A DNA stretch of 64,000 bases from Sphingomonas sp. PP-CE-1A-559 (lineage in GTDB: Bacteria; Pseudomonadota; Alphaproteobacteria; Sphingomonadales; Sphingomonadaceae): the NCBI RefSeq assembly GCF_004340965.1, contig NZ_SLYA01000004.1, forward strand, positions 62,001-126,000, in the 5' to 3' direction. Every line of letters begins with the position of its first letter. Within the stretch, counting starts at the first letter, position 1. This document shows positions 17,039 to 24,853 of the stretch, one piece after another. The notes beneath the pieces are model-generated. The model was given only the letters and a program-made list of their open reading frames with translations, made no database searches and was not told the DNA's origin. Position numbers and translations under genes: made by a program.

Positions 17039-17223
17039 TCGATCGAACCAGGCCGACATAAGGACGGCATCGTCGCCCGGCCAACTCGGCCGCGGCGGCG
17101 TCCCCATAGCGTCATTACCCCCGACGCCAGACTGATCATACTACCGCATCGCCTAGTCGTTTCCGATCACGCGCGGCCGCCTGCAATTTCGTACTGAAGG
17201 CGCAGGTTACCAAGGGCAATGCG

Positions 17224-17397
17224 ATGACGAAGGTTCAAGACGACAGCCACTTTCCCGCCGACGACAACGACGATTCGACCTATTTTCAGCGTCGAGCCGA
17301 GTGGCATGAAGGCCGCGCCGAGGTCGCCGAGGATTCGAGCACGCGGTCGCTGCATCTGCGGTTCGCGCGGCTCTATGCGGCGCGCGCGACGTCCTGA
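17224..17397 (+). CDS. Small protein of 57 residues, function unknown
   Basis: An ATG at 17224 with AAGGG about seven bases upstream opens a 57-residue frame with strong G/C third positions. The product is acidic at the front (QDDSHFPADDNDDSTYF) and helical and basic behind (RRAEWHEGRAEVAEDSSTRS, LHLRFARLYAARATS). It is below usual gene-calling cut-offs. I do not recognise a domain; the YFxRRAEWHE pattern followed by a helix ending in LHLRFARLYAAR resembles short conserved hypothetical proteins I associate with sphingomonads. It precedes the stress block and is separated from it by the EcfG-like promoter. Confidence 0.55.
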   Translation: MTKVQDDSHFPADDNDDSTYFQRRAEWHEGRAEVAEDSSTRSLHLRFARLYAARATS

Positions 17398-17437
17398 TAT
17401 GGTACATTACAGCTAGTATTCTTACACAAAACTACCA

Positions 17438-17462
17438 GGAACCAAGAGGTTACCGGTAGGTT
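17438..17462 (+). promoter_or_regulatory. EcfG-type general stress promoter
   Basis: GGAAC (17438-17442) and GTT (17460-17462) are spaced by 17 bases, matching the GGAAC-N16/17-cGTT promoter of the alphaproteobacterial sigma factor EcfG, with one mismatch in the last box (GGTT). It points at the lipoprotein gene starting at 17520, and the downstream genes are stress-type (CsbD-like). The match is seen; sigma-factor use is inferred. Confidence 0.55.
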
Positions 17463-17519
17463 TATGCGTCCAGTCCCGTCGCGATACCCCGCGTGCGGCA
17501 AGATACTGGAGCTGCTCAC

Positions 17520-17849
17520 ATGAAGCGCATGACGTCCGCCACCGGGGCCTTGGCCCTGCTGGCGTCCATTGCCGGTTGCGCCGCGCCCGCGACGCGCATC
17601 TCGTCTGGGCTGCAGCGCTATGGGCTCGATCAATCGCGCTCCGATTGCGTCGGCGATCGGCTTCAGGCGAACCTCTCGCTCGGCCAGCTGCAGCGTCTCG
17701 GCAAGGCCGCCGCGGCGTACCGCCAGGGCGACACCATGCCCGGCGTGCTCACCCCGTCCGATCTCATCCGCGTCGCCTCCGAGCTCCGCGATCCGAAAAT
17801 CGCGCTCGAAGTCGGCAAGGCCGCCGCGGGCTGCGGCGTGCTGCCGTAA
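17520..17849 (+). CDS. Small lipoprotein, function unknown
   Basis: This 109-residue protein has a lipoprotein signal with lipobox (ALLASIAGCAAP, Cys about residue 20), so it is probably anchored to a membrane facing the periplasm. The mature part is short and helical (DCVGDRLQANLSLGQLQRLG) with a second and third cysteine at about positions 43 and 105 that could form a disulphide. No known domain is recognised. The ATG at 17520 has GGAG eight bases upstream; an earlier ATG-less extension was rejected. It is first after the EcfG-like promoter and 41 bp ahead of the CsbD-like gene, so it may belong to the general stress regulon. Confidence 0.75.
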   Translation: MKRMTSATGALALLASIAGCAAPATRISSGLQRYGLDQSRSDCVGDRLQANLSLGQLQRLGKAAAAYRQGDTMPGVLTPSDLIRVASELRDPKIALEVGKAAAGCGVLP

Positions 17850-17890
17850 CCCGCGCCCTCTCCACCGAACTCCAAACATAAGGATCTGAC

Positions 17891-18256
17891 ATGAACAAGG
17901 ACGAATTCCAGGGCGGCGCCCGCTATGTCGGCGGCAAGGTCGAGAAGGCTGTTGGCGACACCGTAAACAGCCGCGACTGGCAGGTCGACGGCGTCGTCGA
18001 CCAGGTCGCCGGCGGCGCACAGAACCTCTACGGCCGCGCCAAGTCGGCGATCGAGGACGCCGTCGACGGTGCCCCCGAACTCGCCGACAAGATCGGCAGC
18101 GAGGCGCGCGAAGCCGGCGATCGTGCCGCCGACGCCGCTCGTCGCGCCGCCTCGACCGCGCAGGCATCGGCCAAGGACGCGCCCGTCCTCTGGGCGCTCG
18201 GCGCCGCAGCGATCGGCTACGGCCTCGCCTGGCTCGTCCACGGCCAGCGCGACTGA
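17891..18256 (+). CDS. CsbD-like stress protein with C-terminal membrane segment
   Basis: This 121-residue protein opens with a CsbD-type segment (MNKDEFQGGARYVGGKVEKA, then DWQVDGVVDQVAGGAQNLYG). It continues with an Ala-rich helix (about residues 55-95) and ends in a single hydrophobic stretch (VLWALGAAAIGYGLAWLVHG). CsbD-like proteins are abundant under stress in many bacteria but have no known biochemical activity. The tail would anchor it to the inner membrane, similar in layout to ElaB/YqjD ribosome-binding tail-anchored proteins; that parallel is inference. AAGGA sits seven bases before the ATG. The regulator gene starts only four bases after its stop. Confidence 0.8.
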   Translation: MNKDEFQGGARYVGGKVEKAVGDTVNSRDWQVDGVVDQVAGGAQNLYGRAKSAIEDAVDGAPELADKIGSEAREAGDRAADAARRAASTAQASAKDAPVLWALGAAAIGYGLAWLVHGQRD

Positions 18257-18260
18257 TCGC

Positions 18261-19793
18261 GTGACCGTGGCGCCGCCCCTCAAGTCGCTTCGTGACTCCG
18301 CCGATCTGCGCCATCTGCGCCAGATCATCGCGGGGCTGGACGAAGGCGTCATCCTCGTCGATCCCGATCAGGACATCCTGTGGGCCAATACGGCCGCACT
18401 CGGGATGCACGGGGTTGACTCGGTCGAGGATCTCGGTGCCACGGTCGACGATTATCGCCAGCGTTTCCAGCTGCGCTACCGCAACAATCACAAGTTGAAC
18501 GACGCCGATTACCCGATCGAGCGCGTCGTCTCGGGCGAGGCCTTCTCGGAGGTCGTGGTCGAGGTCGCGATGGCCGGCGAGAACGAACCCCGCTGGGTGC
18601 ATCAGGTGCGCAGCCTCGTCCTGACCAACGACGACGACGAGCCCGAATGCCTCGTCATGATCATCCAGGACGTGTCCGCACAATTCGAGGCCGAGGATCG
18701 CTTCGAACAGTCGTTCAACGCGAACCCCGCGCCCGCGGTCATCTGTCGCCTGTGCGATCTTCGCTTCGTAAAGGTCAACCAAGGCTTCATCGACATGACC
18801 GGACACGACCGCGACGCCATCCTGTCGCGCACGGTCTACGATATCGATGTCCTCGAACGCGGCGAAAAGCGCGATCTCGGCAAGCAGCGCCTCGCCGAGG
18901 GTCGCACCATCCCGCAGATGGAGGCGGAGCTCAGCCTTCCCGACGGCGCGACCAAGCTTGTGATCGTCGCCGGCCAGCCGATCGACATGGGCGATCAGCC
19001 CTGCATGCTGTTCACCTTCGCCGACCTTGAGCCACGCCGCAAGGCCGAGACGCAGCTGCGTCATAGCGAGGAGCGCTTCATGCGGACCTTCTCGCTCGCG
19101 CCCGTCGCGCTCGCGATCGGCGCGCGCGACGGCCACCGGCTGTGCGACGTCAACGAGGCCTTCACCAGCCTCACCGGTTATTCGTCGGCGGAGATCATCG
19201 GTCGCCCGCTCGGCGACGTCGACCTGTGGGAAACGCCCGCGCTGCGCCATGCGATCGAGGCCGATATCGACGCCGGCCTCCCGATCCGCGACCGCGAAGT
19301 CCGCATCCGCGGCAAGGACGGCGACATCATCGACTGCATCGTCTCGACCGAGCCGATCCAGCTCGACGACGAAGCCTGCGTGCTGTGGGCAATGCGCGAC
19401 ATCAGCACGCGCAAAGCGTCCGAGCGCGAACTCGTCAACGCGATCGAGGCGGTGATGAAAGACACGAGCTGGCTCAGCCGGTCGATCATGGAAAAGCTGG
19501 CGCGAATCCGCACGCCGAACGCCGAGCCGGTCGGCGTCGGGCTCGACGAACTGACGCAGCGTGAGCGCGAGGTGCTGGCACTGATCTGTCGCGGGCTCGA
19601 CGACAAGTCGATCGCGCGCACGCTCGACGTCTCCAGCAATACCGTGCGCAACCATGTCGCGCGGATCTATTCGAAGATCGGCGTCAACCGTCGCAACGCC
19701 GCTGCCGCCTGGGCCCGCGCCCGCGGCTTTGACGGCGATTCCATCCCGCACGCGCTCCACCTCAAGGCGCCCTCGAAGGAGATCGCCGCATGA
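18261..19793 (+). CDS. Triple-PAS LuxR-type transcriptional regulator
   Basis: This 510-residue soluble protein has three PAS/PAC units (about residues 20-140, 150-270 and 280-400: VILVDPDQDILWANTAAL, FVKVNQGFIDMTGHDRD, LCDVNEAFTSLTGYSSAEII) and a C-terminal GerE/LuxR helix-turn-helix (LTQREREVLALICRGLDDKS to NTVRNHVARIYSKIGVNRRN). It has no kinase or receiver domain, so a signal sensed by PAS (redox, light or small ligand) would act directly on DNA binding. No cofactor residue is identifiable. The GTG at 18261 follows the CsbD-like stop by four bases and overlaps no gene; the next CsbD gene overlaps its own stop as ATGA. Both neighbours being stress proteins suggests it controls this operon. 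Confidence 0.85.
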   Translation: MTVAPPLKSLRDSADLRHLRQIIAGLDEGVILVDPDQDILWANTAALGMHGVDSVEDLGATVDDYRQRFQLRYRNNHKLNDADYPIERVVSGEAFSEVVVEVAMAGENEPRWVHQVRSLVLTNDDDEPECLVMIIQDVSAQFEAEDRFEQSFNANPAPAVICRLCDLRFVKVNQGFIDMTGHDRDAILSRTVYDIDVLERGEKRDLGKQRLAEGRTIPQMEAELSLPDGATKLVIVAGQPIDMGDQPCMLFTFADLEPRRKAETQLRHSEERFMRTFSLAPVALAIGARDGHRLCDVNEAFTSLTGYSSAEIIGRPLGDVDLWETPALRHAIEADIDAGLPIRDREVRIRGKDGDIIDCIVSTEPIQLDDEACVLWAMRDISTRKASERELVNAIEAVMKDTSWLSRSIMEKLARIRTPNAEPVGVGLDELTQREREVLALICRGLDDKSIARTLDVSSNTVRNHVARIYSKIGVNRRNAAAAWARARGFDGDSIPHALHLKAPSKEIAA

Positions 19794-20041
19794 CGCGCGA
19801 CAAGGACAAGCCGGACCAGGACGACGCCCGCACCCGCCAGGCGAAGGGCTCTATCCAGGAGGCGATCGGCAAGATCATCGGCAATGCCGCGATCGAGCAG
19901 CGCGGCTCGCAGGAAAGCGAAGCCGGCGCGCGCCAAGCCAAGGCCGACGAAGCCTCGAAGTCTGGCAAAGGCTCGAAGGCCGGGCCAGCGAAGGCCGACA
20001 AACAGATCGACACACCCATCGATAGGCACGGCAAAGACTGA
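19790..20041 (+). CDS. CsbD family stress protein
   Basis: This 83-residue, highly charged protein contains the CsbD core (RTRQAKGSIQEAIGKIIGNA, then a Gln/Glu/Ala-rich and Lys-rich tail). It has no signal or membrane segment, so it is cytosolic. CsbD proteins are typical members of general stress regulons but their molecular role is unknown. The ATG overlaps the stop of the PAS-LuxR gene (ATGA), so translation is coupled, and the membrane-protein gene follows 38 bp later with its own strong ribosome site. It is one of two CsbD-like genes that bracket the regulator. Confidence 0.85.
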   Translation: MTRDKDKPDQDDARTRQAKGSIQEAIGKIIGNAAIEQRGSQESEAGARQAKADEASKSGKGSKAGPAKADKQIDTPIDRHGKD

Positions 20042-20079
20042 CGCCGTTCCTCGAATATCGTGAATAACAGGAGTGAATT

Positions 20080-20973
20080 ATGGCTAACCATGTAAATTCC
20101 GGCGTTCTGCCGACGGACGACTTCCGTCGCGTGAAGACCCCCACCCGCATCTCGTGGGGCGCAATCTTCGCCGGCGTCGTGATCGCGATCGCGATCCAGC
20201 TGGTACTCGGCATCCTCGGCACCGGCATCGGCCTCAGCCTGGTCGATCCGGTCGAGGGCACGACCCCCGGCGCGACCGGCTTCGGCATCGGCGCAGGGAT
20301 ATACTGGATCATCACGACGATCATCGCGCTGGGTGCCGGTGGTTATGCCGCAGCACGCGGCGCTGGCGTGCATGACCGGTTCGACGGCCTTATCCACGGC
20401 CTGGTCGTCTGGGGCGTCACTCTGATCCTCACCATGTACCTGCTGACCTCGGCCGTCGGCGGCATCATCGGCGGCGCATTCCGCACCGTCGGTTCGGTCG
20501 CATCGGCAGCCGGCACCGGCATCGGCGCAGCAGCCCCGAAGGTTGCCGACGTCGCCAATGTCGACGTCACCGACGTTCGCGCCGAAGCTGCTCAGTATCT
20601 GTCGGACGCACCGTCGGATCCCGCGCAGATGACGCCGGAGCAGGCGCAGAAGGAAATCGCCAAGGAGCTGCCAGCACTCGCAAAGGGTGGCCAGGACGGC
20701 GCGCAGGCTGAAAGCCGCATCGTCGACATCGTCGCTGCACAGCGCAAGATCAGCCGTCCGGAGGCCCAGGCCCAGGTGACGCGCGCCAAGGCACAGTTCG
20801 TCCAGACCAAGAACAAGACGGTCGAGACCGCCAAGTCGGCGACCGACACCGCCGCCGGTGCAGCCGCAGGTACGTCGTTCATGATCGTGATCGCGCTGCT
20901 CATCGGCGCTGCCGCAGCAGGCTTCGGTGCCACCACCGCCGCCCGCCGCCGCGTCTACACCGACGCCGTCTGA
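20080..20973 (+). CDS. Integral membrane protein (often annotated PhnA-like)
   Basis: This 297-residue protein has about four transmembrane helices: three in the first half (WGAIFAGVVIAIAIQLVLGI, GIYWIITTIIALGAGGYAAA, GLVVWGVTLILTMYLLTSAV) and one near the C-terminus (SFMIVIALLIGAAAAGFGAT). A soluble Ala/Gln-rich loop of about 110 residues (160-270) separates them. Similar proteins are widespread in alphaproteobacteria under names such as PhnA-like protein, but I know of no tested function and see no link to phosphonate metabolism. CAGGAG lies eight bases before the ATG. Position at the end of the CsbD-regulator operon suggests an envelope role under stress. Confidence 0.75.
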   Translation: MANHVNSGVLPTDDFRRVKTPTRISWGAIFAGVVIAIAIQLVLGILGTGIGLSLVDPVEGTTPGATGFGIGAGIYWIITTIIALGAGGYAAARGAGVHDRFDGLIHGLVVWGVTLILTMYLLTSAVGGIIGGAFRTVGSVASAAGTGIGAAAPKVADVANVDVTDVRAEAAQYLSDAPSDPAQMTPEQAQKEIAKELPALAKGGQDGAQAESRIVDIVAAQRKISRPEAQAQVTRAKAQFVQTKNKTVETAKSATDTAAGAAAGTSFMIVIALLIGAAAAGFGATTAARRRVYTDAV

Positions 20974-21033
20974 TACGGCCGATCGGTTCGTGTAACGGGC
21001 GCCGTCCGCGTAACTGGACGGCATCCCATTCGG

Positions 21034-21063
21034 CGAACGGCCGCGCAATCGCGCGGCCGTTCG
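21034..21063 (+). terminator. Strong hairpin after the membrane-protein gene
   Basis: A perfect 13-bp stem (CGAACGGCCGCGC / GCGCGGCCGTTCG) with loop AATC lies 61 bp past the stop at 20973. It is followed by TTCGTCAAAC, not a clean T-run, so it may end transcription weakly or stabilise the mRNA 3' end. Confidence 0.5.
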
Positions 21064-21144
21064 TTCGTCAAACAGGTTACATCGTCGCTGCCGACCGGGT
21101 AAGGCCCCGCGGCGAGGACCTGATAAAAATCCAAGGGTACCGAG

Positions 21145-21288
21145 ATGACCACGTCGCAACAGGATCGCCGTTCGCTTCGCATTGCCATCGTCCGTGCGTT
21201 GCAACTTGCCGACGCCCAGGACGACCATCTCGTGGCGGCCTTGCTGGCGCAGGCGCTCGACGCAGCCGAGAACGAGCTGTCCGAATAA
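21145..21288 (+). CDS. Small protein of 47 residues, function unknown
   Basis: An ATG at 21145 with CCAAGG eight bases upstream opens a 47-residue frame ending in TAA at 21286-21288. The product is one amphipathic helical unit: SLRIAIVRALQLADAQDDHL followed by VAALLAQALDAAENELSE. Leu/Ala spacing suggests helix packing or a small binding partner, and no domain is recognised. Codon bias is that of real genes here. It lies alone between the terminator-like hairpin at 21034-21063 and the phospholipase D gene, oriented the same way as both neighbours. Confidence 0.6.
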   Translation: MTTSQQDRRSLRIAIVRALQLADAQDDHLVAALLAQALDAAENELSE

Positions 21289-21319
21289 AGTACCGATGGT
21301 GCGTGCGCGCCACGAACAT

Positions 21320-21325
21320 TTTATA
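21320..21325 (+). promoter_or_regulatory. Possible -10 box upstream of the phospholipase D-like gene
   Basis: A perfect TATAAT sits in an otherwise GC-rich 124-bp gap, 88 bp before the ATG at 21413. The base run 17 upstream is a poor -35, so this is a weak promoter call based mainly on the -10 match. Confidence 0.3.
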
Positions 21326-21412
21326 ATGAATGCCGTCGGCCGTTCGTCCATTGAGTGGCAAAACGCGCCTCCGTGGGTTGGCTGATCGCGCCAAGCCTGC
21401 GATGGCAGCATC

Positions 21413-22996
21413 ATGAATTCTCACGGAACACTGCTCGAGCCCGGTCGCAACTGCTGGCGGATCGAACCCGCCAAGCAGGCGACCGTCATCGTCGACGCCG
21501 ACGATTATTTCAAAGCCGCCCGCGCGGTGATGATGAAGGCCAAGAAGCAGATCCTGCTCGTCGGTTGGGATTTCGACGCGCGCATCCGCTTCGGTGGCGG
21601 TGACAGCGGCGGGGACGACGACGATGGCGGTCCCGAGCGCGTCGGTGAATTCGTCACCTGGCTCGCACGCCGCACGCCGGGGCTCAACATCCACATCCTC
21701 CGCTGGGATACCGGCGCGATCAAGACGCTGTTCCACGGTCAGACGCTGTTGCGGATCGCCAAGTGGATTAGGGACCCGCAGGTCCATCTCCGGCTCGACG
21801 GTCATCACCCCCCCGCCGGCTCGCATCACCAGAAGGTGGTCGTGATCGACGACGACGTCGCGTTCTGCGGCGGGATCGACATGACCGTCGATCGCTGGGA
21901 CACGCGCGCGCACGCCGACGACGAACCGCGCCGGATCGAGCCCGACGGCTCGCCCTACGGTCCGTGGCACGACGCGACCACGATCCTGCAAGGCCCCGTC
22001 GCGCGCGCACTCGGCGACATGTGCCGTGGCCGCTGGGAAGTGTCCGGCGGCGGCGCGCTGGAGCCGGTGACCGACGGCGCCGACTGCTGGCCCGATCATG
22101 TGAAGGCCGATTTCACCGACGTCGAAGTCGGCATCGCGCTCACGATTCCCGAAATGGCCGAACAGGAGCCCCGCCACGATATCGAGGCGCTGTACGTCGA
22201 CCTGATCGCGCGGACGAAGCGCTTCTTCTACGCCGAGAGCCAGTATTTCGCGTCGCGCAAGGTGGCCGAGGCGATCGGCAAGCGGTTGCGCGAACCCGAT
22301 GGTCCCGAATTCGTCATCGTCCACCCGACCACGGCGGAAGGCTGGCTCGAACCGATCGCGATGGACTCCGCGCGTGCACGTCTGGTCGAAGCGCTGCACG
22401 AACAGGACCCACACAACCGGCTGCGGCTCTACCACCCCTTCACCGCGGGGGGGCAGCCGATCTACGTCCACGCCAAGGTGACGGTGGTCGACGACGAAGT
22501 GCTCCGCGTCGGCTCGTCCAACTTCAACAACCGCTCGCTGCGGCTCGACAGCGAATGCGACGTCGTCATCGATGCCGCGCGCGATCGCAACGCCGGTGAA
22601 CGCGACACGATCGCCAGCATCCGCAACGGCCTGCTCGCCGAACATCTCGACACCGACGTCGCGACGATCGAGACGTCGATCGCGGAAACGGGCTCGCTGA
22701 TCGAGACGATCGAACGGCTGCGCGGCGACGGCCGCTCGCTCCGCCCCTACGAGGTTCCCGAACTCGACTCCGTCCGCGAGTGGCTGGCCGACAACAAGAT
22801 CCTCGATCCCGAGGGTCCGGGCGAGATGTTCGAGGGATTGTCGGGCCGCAAGCCTTTGCTCAAGAACCTGCGCCCGCACCTCCACCGTGCCGACGGCAGC
22901 ATCTCGCCGGTCATGGCCGCAGTCGCGGTCGGCGGCACCGCGGCCGGCATCGCACTGGTCGGGACGATGCTGTGGGGCCTCCGCACTAGGAAATGA
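21413..22996 (+). CDS. Phospholipase D/cardiolipin synthase-like protein
   Basis: This 527-residue protein is a PLD-superfamily phosphatidyltransferase or phosphodiesterase with two HKD motifs: HHQKVVVIDDD (His139, Lys141, Asp146) and HAKVTVVDDE (His353, Lys355, Asp360). Both are followed by the expected Gly/Ser/Asn residues (CGGIDM; GSSNFNNRSL). A hydrophobic segment near the C-terminus (MAAVAVGGTAAGIALVGTML) would anchor it to the inner membrane. Activity could be cardiolipin synthesis or phospholipid hydrolysis; sequence cannot decide. A related protein at 46575-48032 shares the same motif layout. It converges on the TMEM175-type gene, with a short hairpin repeat between. Confidence 0.85.
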   Translation: MNSHGTLLEPGRNCWRIEPAKQATVIVDADDYFKAARAVMMKAKKQILLVGWDFDARIRFGGGDSGGDDDDGGPERVGEFVTWLARRTPGLNIHILRWDTGAIKTLFHGQTLLRIAKWIRDPQVHLRLDGHHPPAGSHHQKVVVIDDDVAFCGGIDMTVDRWDTRAHADDEPRRIEPDGSPYGPWHDATTILQGPVARALGDMCRGRWEVSGGGALEPVTDGADCWPDHVKADFTDVEVGIALTIPEMAEQEPRHDIEALYVDLIARTKRFFYAESQYFASRKVAEAIGKRLREPDGPEFVIVHPTTAEGWLEPIAMDSARARLVEALHEQDPHNRLRLYHPFTAGGQPIYVHAKVTVVDDEVLRVGSSNFNNRSLRLDSECDVVIDAARDRNAGERDTIASIRNGLLAEHLDTDVATIETSIAETGSLIETIERLRGDGRSLRPYEVPELDSVREWLADNKILDPEGPGEMFEGLSGRKPLLKNLRPHLHRADGSISPVMAAVAVGGTAAGIALVGTMLWGLRTRK

Positions 22997-23005
22997 CGCG
23001 CAAAT

Positions 23006-23025
23006 CCTCCCCCGCTTGGGGGAGG
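23006..23025. repeat. CCTCCCCC/GGGGGAGG hairpin repeat
   Basis: CCTCCCCC and GGGGGAGG flank a GCTT loop, forming an 8-bp stem between two convergent genes (phospholipase D-like and TMEM175-type). The same core occurs in three longer copies in this window. Here it could serve as a bidirectional transcription stop. Confidence 0.6.
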
Positions 23026-23030
23026 AGGAC

Positions 23031-23633
23031 TCAGCCGCGCAGCTCATCCTCGAACGCGCGCACGATCCGCCGGTCGGGGATCAGCCACAGCGCAACCACC
23101 GCCACGTACAACGCGATCGCGAACCAGCGGCTGACGAACGCGAGCGGCACGCCGGTGAAATACAGCGCGATGCTGCCCCACCCCTTCCAGTCCGAACCGA
23201 TCGCGCGCGCGACCGCCGACTCCTTGCCGTTGCAGGCGATGATCGCGCGTTCGGTCAACGAATAGCCGATCGCCGCGAGGCCCAGGACGATGCCGTAAGC
23301 TGCCGTCGCCCCCGCCGCGAACGCGCTCTCGTCGAGCCAGCGGATCACGAACGGCACCAGGCTCAGCCAGAACAGCAGGAACAGGTTCGCCCACATCACG
23401 CGCCCGTCGACGCGCTCGACCGCGGAAAACATATGGTGGTGATTGTTCCAGAAAAGCCCGACGTTCACGAAGCTCAACACATACGCCAGCAACACCGGCG
23501 CACTCCCGATCAACGCATGCAGGTCGCCCGTTTCCGGCACCTTCAACTCGAGCACCATGATCGTGATGATGATCGCGACCACGCCGTCGGTGAAGGCCTC
23601 GATTCTCCCCGGCCCCAGTCGTCGTCCGCTCAT
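23031..23633 (-). CDS. TMEM175-family potassium channel-like membrane protein
   Basis: This 200-residue protein (DUF1211) has about six transmembrane helices and the family signature RIEAFTDGVVAIIITIMVLE in helix 1, corresponding to the RxxxFSD motif of bacterial TMEM175 channels. Bacterial members form tetrameric potassium channels with one six-helix unit per subunit. A second signature lies in GLFWNNHHHMFSAVERVDGR. The length fits a single-unit prokaryotic member. GGGGAG about six bases before the ATG supports the start. It is monocistronic, transcribed toward the phospholipase D-like gene. Confidence 0.85.
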   Translation of the reverse strand: MSGRRLGPGRIEAFTDGVVAIIITIMVLELKVPETGDLHALIGSAPVLLAYVLSFVNVGLFWNNHHHMFSAVERVDGRVMWANLFLLFWLSLVPFVIRWLDESAFAAGATAAYGIVLGLAAIGYSLTERAIIACNGKESAVARAIGSDWKGWGSIALYFTGVPLAFVSRWFAIALYVAVVALWLIPDRRIVRAFEDELRG

Positions 23634-23941
23634 AGCCGCTCCCCGCCAGCTCTCACCGTGAGCTTGGCCACAATAGGAAATGTTAACTCAGTATCTTGCA
23701 ATAAACCGGCTCGGTCTCAGCCGTTGCGATACTATGAACTATATACGATCAACCGATCTATCCCAGTCCGATCCGGGCTTTTACATCGCGGCGCGGCGTG
23801 TCATTCCTCTGACGACGCAGTTTCTGCTTGCCAATTGTAGACGTGAAAACGCCCGGCAGATCAGAAAAACCTGTGTTCGGAGAGGCTTGACCCTGAATCG
23901 CACGCTTCCTTGCACTTTCATGACAAGACGGAGTTATCGAA
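23634..23941. other. 308-bp divergent gap, AT-richer than its surroundings
   Basis: This stretch separates the TMEM175-type gene (leftward) from the chloroperoxidase-like gene (rightward). It is AT-richer than its neighbours, with runs such as ACTATGAACTATATACGATC, and probably holds both promoters, but I could not fix convincing -35/-10 pairs. At 23828-23839 it carries TTGCCAATTGTA, identical to 12 bases of the receptor-promoter palindrome. No open frame with a ribosome site is seen. Confidence 0.4.
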
Positions 23942-24784
23942 ATGAGCAGCGGCTTCATCAAGACCGAAGACGGCGTCGACATCTTCTACAAGGATTGGGG
24001 ACCGAAGGACGCGCAGCCAATCGTGTTCCACCACGGCTGGCCCTTGTCGTCGGACGACTGGGACACGCAGATGCTGTTCTTCCTCGCCGAGGGCTACCGC
24101 GTCGTCGCGCATGATCGCCGCGGGCATGGCCGCTCGTCGCAGGCCGACACCGGCAACGACATGGATCATTATGCCGCCGACGCCTCCGCCGTGGCCGAGC
24201 ATCTCGACCTCACCAACGCGGTGCATATCGGCCACTCGACCGGCGGCGGCGAAGTCGCGCGCTATGTCGCGAAGTTCGGCCAGCCCCAGGGCCGCGTCGC
24301 CAAGGCCGTCCTCGTCAGCGCAGTACCGCCGCTGATGCTCAAGACCGACGCCAATCCCGGCGGCACGCCGATCGCGGTGTTCGACGGGTTCCGCAAGGCG
24401 CTCGCCGAAAACCGCGCGCAGTTCTTCCTCGATGTCGCATCGGGTCCGTTCTACGGCTTCAACCGTCCGAACGCCGTCGTCTCGGACGGCGTCATCCGGA
24501 ATTGGTGGCGCCAGGGCATGATGGGCAGCGCACTCGCGCATTACGACGGCATCAAGGCGTTTTCGGAGACCGACCAGACCGCGGATCTGGAGGCGATCAC
24601 CGTGCCGATGCTGGTGCTGCAAGGCGATGACGACCAGATCGTCCCCTATGAAGACGCCTCGCTCGTACAGGCGAAATTGCTCAAGAACGCCACGCTGAAG
24701 ATCTACACGGGCTTTCCGCACGGCATGCTGACGACGCACGCCGAGGTCATCAACCCCGATCTGCTGGCGTTCGTGAAAAGCTGA
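23942..24784 (+). CDS. Alpha/beta hydrolase, non-heme chloroperoxidase type
   Basis: This 280-residue cytosolic protein is an alpha/beta hydrolase of the cofactor-free haloperoxidase/arylesterase group. The nucleophile elbow is GHSTGGGE (Ser about residue 99), the acid lies in [11 protein letters not shown], and the base is His in GFPHGM. The oxyanion-hole segment is [12 protein letters not shown]. Members hydrolyse small esters and, with peroxide, make peracids that can halogenate; the true substrate is unknown. It is a single gene ending in a hairpin at 24797-24836 and preceded by an AT-richer 308-bp gap. Confidence 0.88.
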   Translation: MSSGFIKTEDGVDIFYKDWGPKDAQPIVFHHGWPLSSDDWDTQMLFFLAEGYRVVAHDRRGHGRSSQADTGNDMDHYAADASAVAEHLDLTNAVHIGHSTGGGEVARYVAKFGQPQGRVAKAVLVSAVPPLMLKTDANPGGTPIAVFDGFRKALAENRAQFFLDVASGPFYGFNRPNAVVSDGVIRNWWRQGMMGSALAHYDGIKAFSETDQTADLEAITVPMLVLQGDDDQIVPYEDASLVQAKLLKNATLKIYTGFPHGMLTTHAEVINPDLLAFVKS

Positions 24785-24796
24785 CCACCCGTCAGG

Positions 24797-24836
24797 ATCG
24801 GCCCGCAGCGTAGTCTAAATCCCGCTGCGGGCCGAT
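24797..24836. terminator. Hairpin between convergent genes
   Basis: ATCGGCCCGCAGCG (24797-24810) and CGCTGCGGGCCGAT (24823-24836) form a perfect 14-bp stem around a 12-base loop, between the chloroperoxidase-like gene and the end of the DUF3999 gene. There is no T-run on either side, so it may act as a weak two-way terminator or mRNA end stabiliser. Confidence 0.5.
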
Positions 24837-24853
24837 ACCTTGGACCCTGACCG

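Noticed and set aside
17373..19760. Long minus-strand frame of 795 codons
   Set aside because: It is antisense to the lipoprotein, CsbD-like and PAS-LuxR genes, which have clear domains and ribosome sites. Its product has no recognisable fold.
21077..23047. Minus-strand frame of 656 codons over the phospholipase D-like gene
   Set aside because: The sense gene has two intact HKD motifs; the antisense frame is a codon-bias shadow.
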